DNA from: Brumimicrobium mesophilum
GTDB lineage: Bacteria; Bacteroidota; Bacteroidia; Flavobacteriales_D; Crocinitomicaceae
Assembly (NCBI RefSeq): GCF_003025005.1
Contig: NZ_PVSS01000006.1
Coordinates: 62,001 to 126,000, forward strand
Direction of reading: 5' to 3'
Length of the DNA: 64,000 nucleotides
Below are positions 60,110-64,000 of this stretch, in pieces; position 1 is the first letter of the stretch, and each line of letters opens with the position of its first letter. The notes beneath the pieces were generated by a model. It searched no databases, was not told the DNA's origin, and worked only from the letters and a program-made list of their open reading frames with translations. The translations under genes and the position numbers were made by a program.

Positions 60110-61098
60110 AGAATTTCTGCAGTAGTTTTATTTCTGTCAATTTTACCCGAAGGGGTTTTAATCAGCGAAGATATAAAAAAGTAAGCTTTAGGACGTTCAT
60201 ATTTTGTCAATACCAAATCAATAGTCTTTTTTAGTTGAGCTGTTGATAAATGGTTTTCGCCAATAAAGACAACTTTGCTTCCTAATTTCTGATCTTCAAT
60301 TTGACTGATTATAAAATCTGAGGAACCAATCACATTTGCAATTTTTCGCTCCACTTCTTCCGGGTGTATTTTAACTCCGCCAGAATTAATAACAAAATCT
60401 GCTCGCCCTAACCAGTGAAAGCTTTTCTCATCAATTAAATCAACAATATCTGTTGTTTTCAATCCTTTAATCTTTAATTCTTCGGAATCAATTGTCAAGC
60501 ACTCATTTTCGACTGAGAATGTGGTGTTTCCTATTGCTCGGTAAGGTTCGTCATCATTTTTTAAATTTCTTAATGCAATATGGGATACTGTTTCAGTCAT
60601 TCCAAAAGTAGAATAAGCATTGCATTTAAATTTTTTAATTTTCTCAATCAATTCATCCGAAACAGGCGCTCCACCTATAATTAAATGTTTGATTAAATTT
60701 AGCTTTTCTGGGTTTTCCTGTAGCGTTTCTTCTACTTGTAAGGGTACCATTGCCACGAAATCTATTTTATGAGAGAGATTTTTTAAAGGGTTCCGTGTAA
60801 CATTTGTTACGTAGAGCTGAAGGTCATATAGCTTGGAGCGTACAAGCATCATTTTTCCTCCAATAAAATTCGTAGACATACAAAGAAGTGCTGTTTCACA
60901 GTTGTCTAAGTCTAAAAATTCCCCAGTCATTTTTGCTGAAGCTTCCATTTTCCATTTTGGAATTTTAATGCTTTTTGGAGGTCCAGTTGAACCGGAACTT
61001 AACTGAGTAATAGATTGATTTTCATCGTTCCATGCTAAAATGAAATTTTGAACGTCGTCTATATTGTCAGTTACATTGTCTAATTTTTGTATGCGCAT
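60106..61098 (-). CDS. menE: O-succinylbenzoate-CoA ligase-like AMP-binding enzyme
   Basis: 330 residues, short for the superfamily but normal for Bacteroidota MenE. The nucleotide-binding loop LSSGSTGPPKSI is at residues 33-44, with SAFGMTETVSHIAL-like block (STFGMTETVSHIAL here) and the C-terminal KTPSGKIDRN lysine region. Adenylates o-succinylbenzoate for menaquinone. Overlaps the DnaJ-like gene. Confidence 0.85.
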   Translation of the reverse strand: MRIQKLDNVTDNIDDVQNFILAWNDENQSITQLSSGSTGPPKSIKIPKWKMEASAKMTGEFLDLDNCETALLCMSTNFIGGKMMLVRSKLYDLQLYVTNVTRNPLKNLSHKIDFVAMVPLQVEETLQENPEKLNLIKHLIIGGAPVSDELIEKIKKFKCNAYSTFGMTETVSHIALRNLKNDDEPYRAIGNTTFSVENECLTIDSEELKIKGLKTTDIVDLIDEKSFHWLGRADFVINSGGVKIHPEEVERKIANVIGSSDFIISQIEDQKLGSKVVFIGENHLSTAQLKKTIDLVLTKYERPKAYFFISSLIKTPSGKIDRNKTTAEIL

Positions 61099-61206
61099 GC
61101 AAATCTTTTAAAGGGCACGAATTTTGATTCTGTTGTCTTAATATTAATCCAAATATGCTGATTATATATCTAGATTTGTAACTTTAGCATAATTAAAATT
61201 TTGAAC

Positions 61207-61635
61207 ATGAAATATTTGAGTATTGTAACCATTGCGCTTGCTTTAATTACATCTTCTTTTGTTTGGTCACCCGCTGAAAATGATGAACCGGGAATTAATT
61301 TTGAAACCCTTTCATTTGAAGAAGCACTTCAAAAAGCGAAAAAAGAAAACAAATTAATTTTCCTAGATGCCTATGCAGTTTGGTGTGGTCCATGCAAAAT
61401 GATGGACAGAACAACTTTTAAGGATGAAAAAGTTGGAGAAGTATTCAATGAAAATTTCATCAATCTCAAAATTGATATGGAGAAAGGTGAAGGTCCTGCA
61501 GTTGCTAGAAAATACCAAGTCAGAGCTTATCCAACAATGATGTTAATTAATGGAGAAGGTAAAGTTGAAAAAAGAATTTTAGGAGCTATGAATGGAGAAA
61601 AGCTTCTTTCTGAAGTGAATGATTTTGTAAAGTAA
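61207..61635 (+). CDS. Secreted thioredoxin-like protein
   Basis: 142 residues from ATG 61207. A signal peptide, then a thioredoxin fold with WCGPC (Cys60, Cys63) and the cis-Pro region RAYPTMMLI. Periplasmic thiol oxidoreductase or cytochrome-maturation-type role; no partner adjacent. A TTG six bases upstream is less likely. Confidence 0.88.
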   Translation: MKYLSIVTIALALITSSFVWSPAENDEPGINFETLSFEEALQKAKKENKLIFLDAYAVWCGPCKMMDRTTFKDEKVGEVFNENFINLKIDMEKGEGPAVARKYQVRAYPTMMLINGEGKVEKRILGAMNGEKLLSEVNDFVK

Positions 61636-61830
61636 AAAATAGATCCCTTGTCGCTGTGTTCTTTCGGGAAGAAAGCTTAAAAGGATGGCATTTCTCCCTT
61701 TTTTGACTTTTGAACGACTCGATCGTCATTCCGAACATTGCTTAAAATCTATGGTTTTTAGTTATGGAGGAATCTCTTTTTCTTTTTTAAAACATCCATT
61801 TAATGTCATAAAGATTTGATTTAAAGCGAT

Positions 61831-61868
61831 AAAAACCGAATTAGAAGCTTACTTCTAGATCGGTTTTT
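61831..61868. terminator. Bidirectional terminator
   Basis: Stem aaaaaccga / tcggttttt with an inner tagaag / cttcta pair and T-runs on either strand, between convergent genes. The preceding stretch 61640-61790 holds nothing I can assign, apart from a fragment like cgtcattccgaac and ggaggaatctc that resembles a common dispersed repeat. Confidence 0.75.
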
Positions 61869-61877
61869 TTTATGTTT

Positions 61878-62960
61878 CTACTTTTCTATTTTGAAAGCAA
61901 TTCCACTCACACGCTTGGTTTCAATTCCGTCAATCGTCTCATTTTTCACCATCGCTTGAGCAAGTTTAGTCTCAAATACAGCCTTTAAATTTTTTATCTC
62001 ACCGCAAGGAACAAAATGTTCGTTCATATAACTTAATGTTTCATCTGCTGAATGTTCTGCAACTTTTGATTTTAGAATTTCAAATAATTCTGTCCTGTTT
62101 TTCACCCTGTTTTGAACTGTCGAAAACCTCTCCATTTCTGTCAATTCTAACAAGTCCAAAAACTCACATAGTTTATTGAAATGCGTATTACTTCCAATAG
62201 CGAAAGTGATAGTTCTTTCGTCAGAAGTATTGAAAAGCTCACCATACGGCGCAATGTTAGGGTGTAGAGAACCAATTCTTTGTGGAATTTTATTATTCAT
62301 CAAATAATTAGACGCTTGATTCGCCAATGAACTCACAGCGGCATCATAGAGTGAAACGGTCACACTTTTTCCCGTGTAATTTTCATTTCCTTTTTTGGAA
62401 AATAATTCAATCAATAAACCTTCTTTTAAATGATGAGCAGCCAATACATCGATAAAAGCAACAGGCATTTTTACAGGACCGCTTTCTGGCGTTCCGTTCA
62501 TGGACATTATTCCAGACTCAGCTTGTAAGATGAGATCATAAGCTACGCGATCACTATTGGTGCCAAATCCATTTATTTTCCCAATGATAAGTTGAGGATT
62601 AACTGCCCTCAAAATATCATCCGTAATTTTTAATTTTTCCTGGTCACCTAATTTAAAATTCATTAATAGAATGTCGGCTGTTTTTACTTCTTCCAAAAGT
62701 TGAACTCTCTCGTTTTCAATTTTTAGATTTAATTGCTGATAACTTTTCAAGTAGTTGATACTCGAAAAATAAGCAGAAACAGAACTTTCTTGATTTTCAT
62801 TGGGTAATTTCCAAGATCTTGTGATGTCTGGATAAATCGAATTTTCAATTTTTAGAACCTCAGCGCCCAACTCAGCAAAGAATGTTCCTACGGAAGGCCC
62901 CGCCAAAACTGTGGACAAATCAATTATTTTGAGATTTTTGAAGATATTCGAACTTAACAT
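61878..62960 (-). CDS. Class III (CaiB/BaiF) CoA-transferase
   Basis: 360 residues. The family starts with KNLKIIDLSTVLAGPSVGTFFAELGAEV and has the catalytic Asp142 in RVAYDLILQAESG. It transfers CoA between carboxylates via an aspartyl intermediate. Substrate unknown; no neighbouring catabolic genes. Slightly short but complete. Confidence 0.87.
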   Translation of the reverse strand: MLSSNIFKNLKIIDLSTVLAGPSVGTFFAELGAEVLKIENSIYPDITRSWKLPNENQESSVSAYFSSINYLKSYQQLNLKIENERVQLLEEVKTADILLMNFKLGDQEKLKITDDILRAVNPQLIIGKINGFGTNSDRVAYDLILQAESGIMSMNGTPESGPVKMPVAFIDVLAAHHLKEGLLIELFSKKGNENYTGKSVTVSLYDAAVSSLANQASNYLMNNKIPQRIGSLHPNIAPYGELFNTSDERTITFAIGSNTHFNKLCEFLDLLELTEMERFSTVQNRVKNRTELFEILKSKVAEHSADETLSYMNEHFVPCGEIKNLKAVFETKLAQAMVKNETIDGIETKRVSGIAFKIEK

Positions 62961-63000
62961 GGAAGACTTACTTTAATAAAAAGTAAAGTTAATTAAAATT

Positions 63001-63044
63001 GTTTTGTAGTAGGGGCGATTTGAAAATCGCCCCTACTACAAAAC
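63001..63044. repeat. Perfect 21-bp inverted repeat
   Basis: Arms 63001-63021 and 63024-63044 are exact reverse complements with a GA spacer. The core GTAGGGGCGATTT is a dispersed-repeat type in many bacteria. GC-rich compared with its surroundings. Confidence 0.8.
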
Positions 63045-63074
63045 AAATCGCGCAACAAATCAAATGGCCGCCCT

Positions 63075-64000
63075 CTAAAACCAAAGCTTCACACCACCAT
63101 AATAATTTCTTCCTGCCGCTGGATTGAAATATCTTCCACCAAAAGCATTGATGTCATTTCCTAAACTGTAGCTTTCATTCAACAAGTTATCTATACCTGC
63201 GAAAAATTGAATTTCTAAGGCAGATGAAACCTTCCAATTCCAAGTTCCTTTCAGTTGAACTAAATGAAATTCATCCGAGAAGACGGTGTTTGCATCATTT
63301 AATGGCATGGTAGAAGTGTAATTATGAGAAATGTTCAATTCTATTTTTTTAGGAAAAGTGAAAGTCAGGGTATTCGTCCAAACATAGTCGGGAACAGCGG
63401 TTACGTTATTGTTTGAATAATCGTTTTCATCTACGCGATAATCACCAAAACGATAGTTGTTATATGTTGCCGCAGTTTGAAAATTCAACTTTCGAATAAA
63501 TCGGTCTGTATCTGGAGGTAAAACATAAACCCAAACTGATGCTTCAATTCCTTTTTGGTCGATTTCTCCAGCATTCACATAAAAGTCAGCACCATTTTCG
63601 TCGATTTGTCTTACAATACCGTTGGACATATTGTATTTGTACGCACTTACGTCAGCAATAAATCTTCTATTGGGAGTTTCATATCGCAATCCAACTTCGT
63701 AATTGATGCCTGTTTCAGGTCTTAAATCTGTGTTGATGATGTTATTTGAAGAACGGACTTCTGCGATTGTTGGAGGTGAATATCCTTTTGAAATACTTCC
63801 TCGAACAGCCAATTGTTTCGAGAGAAGATAAGAAGTTGCGACTCTAGGCATCAAAATATCTCCAAAATCAATTTCTCCACTAGAATTTGTTGTTTCTGGA
63901 AAAAGTGAATTGTATTCAATTTTCGCTTGATTTATTCCAATCGAAGCTTCAATTGTCCATTTTTGATAGAATTTCATATTCGCACGATAAAAATAACTCG
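63075..64000 (-). CDS. TonB-dependent receptor, C-terminal part (cut by window edge)
   Basis: The frame is open to the right edge (SYFYRANMKFYQKWTIEASI at the start of the visible part), so the methionine at 63977 is not the start. The visible 308 residues are barrel strands with YSPPTIAEVRSSN, NTDLRPETGINYEVGLRYE and a terminal NYYGGVKLWF with the C-terminal aromatic. Substrate cannot be told: the plug is outside the window. Confidence 0.9.
   Translation of the reverse strand, partial: SYFYRANMKFYQKWTIEASIGINQAKIEYNSLFPETTNSSGEIDFGDILMPRVATSYLLSKQLAVRGSISKGYSPPTIAEVRSSNNIINTDLRPETGINYEVGLRYETPNRRFIADVSAYKYNMSNGIVRQIDENGADFYVNAGEIDQKGIEASVWVYVLPPDTDRFIRKLNFQTAATYNNYRFGDYRVDENDYSNNNVTAVPDYVWTNTLTFTFPKKIELNISHNYTSTMPLNDANTVFSDEFHLVQLKGTWNWKVSSALEIQFFAGIDNLLNESYSLGNDINAFGGRYFNPAAGRNYYGGVKLWF

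Noticed and set aside
61640-61790. Dispersed-repeat-like pieces cgtcattccgaac and ggaggaatctc
   Set aside because: Too degenerate to define as an element from one copy.
63075-64000. Assignment of the end receptor as BtuB because of the riboswitch
   Set aside because: It is 23 kb from the riboswitch, only the barrel is visible and its substrate cannot be told.

Overview
The window looks like chromosome from a low-GC member of the Bacteroidota, most likely Flavobacteriales. The evidence is type IX secretion genes (PorT, a PorE-like OmpA protein, and a cargo protein with a T9SS C-terminal sorting domain), menaquinone genes (a ubiE/menG tail and menE), DUF4494, Bacteroidota-style TAnnTTTG promoter boxes with weak Shine-Dalgarno sequences, and many SusC/TonB-era lipoproteins. 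I cannot name the genus. No rRNA, tRNA, CRISPR array or complete insertion sequence was found.

Layout. 1-10.8 kb (+ strand mainly): menG tail, porT, FAD protein, TrmH methyltransferase (-), TamL-like barrel, DUF4494, pdxH, M16 protease, PAS histidine kinase. 11-15.5 kb (-): a sulfide/persulfide module made of a CstB-like dioxygenase-rhodanese, a rhodanese lipoprotein, a two-domain universal stress protein and two YeeE/YedE half-transporters, with a TPMT-type methyltransferase. 15.7-20.3 kb: ndk, pdhC, pdhA, cdd, DUF1801. 20.4-23.4 kb: a decaying accessory patch with an intact mobile mystery protein A, a truncated mobile mystery protein B fused at a microhomology to a purL fossil, a membrane protein gene with an in-frame stop, a frameshifted toxin with its HTH antitoxin, and four palindromic repeats spaced exactly 32 bp apart. 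23.7-27.4 kb: purL.

27.6-37.9 kb (-): serine hydrolase, small membrane proteins including a paralogous pair, an LTxxQ Spy-like protein, two unannotated 30/31-residue single-pass microproteins that are tandem paralogues, FUSC-like protein, GDPD and SUMF1-like lipoproteins. 38.1-40.1 kb: a cobalamin riboswitch controlling a BtuG-like beta-propeller that carries a T9SS sorting domain. 40.4-42.1 kb: DUF255 thioredoxin-fold protein.

42.8-47.1 kb (-) is the most interesting region: an MNIO (DUF692) RiPP cluster of the Hvf/bufferin type. An ECF sigma factor and RskA-like anti-sigma sit next to a DUF692 maturase, a DUF2063 partner and a secreted precursor with seven KCGEK repeats. A second precursor copy has lost its start codon and carries a one-base deletion. 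Both precursor copies keep the same promoter-like box, which could be the target of the sigma factor.

47.2-64 kb: S41 protease, TonB, dihaem cytochrome c, a possible caspase-fold secreted protein, ZIP transporter, lone FeoA, queE, porE-like, a UbiA prenyltransferase, maf, DnaJ, menE, thioredoxin, class III CoA-transferase, and the C-terminal part of a TonB-dependent receptor cut by the window end.
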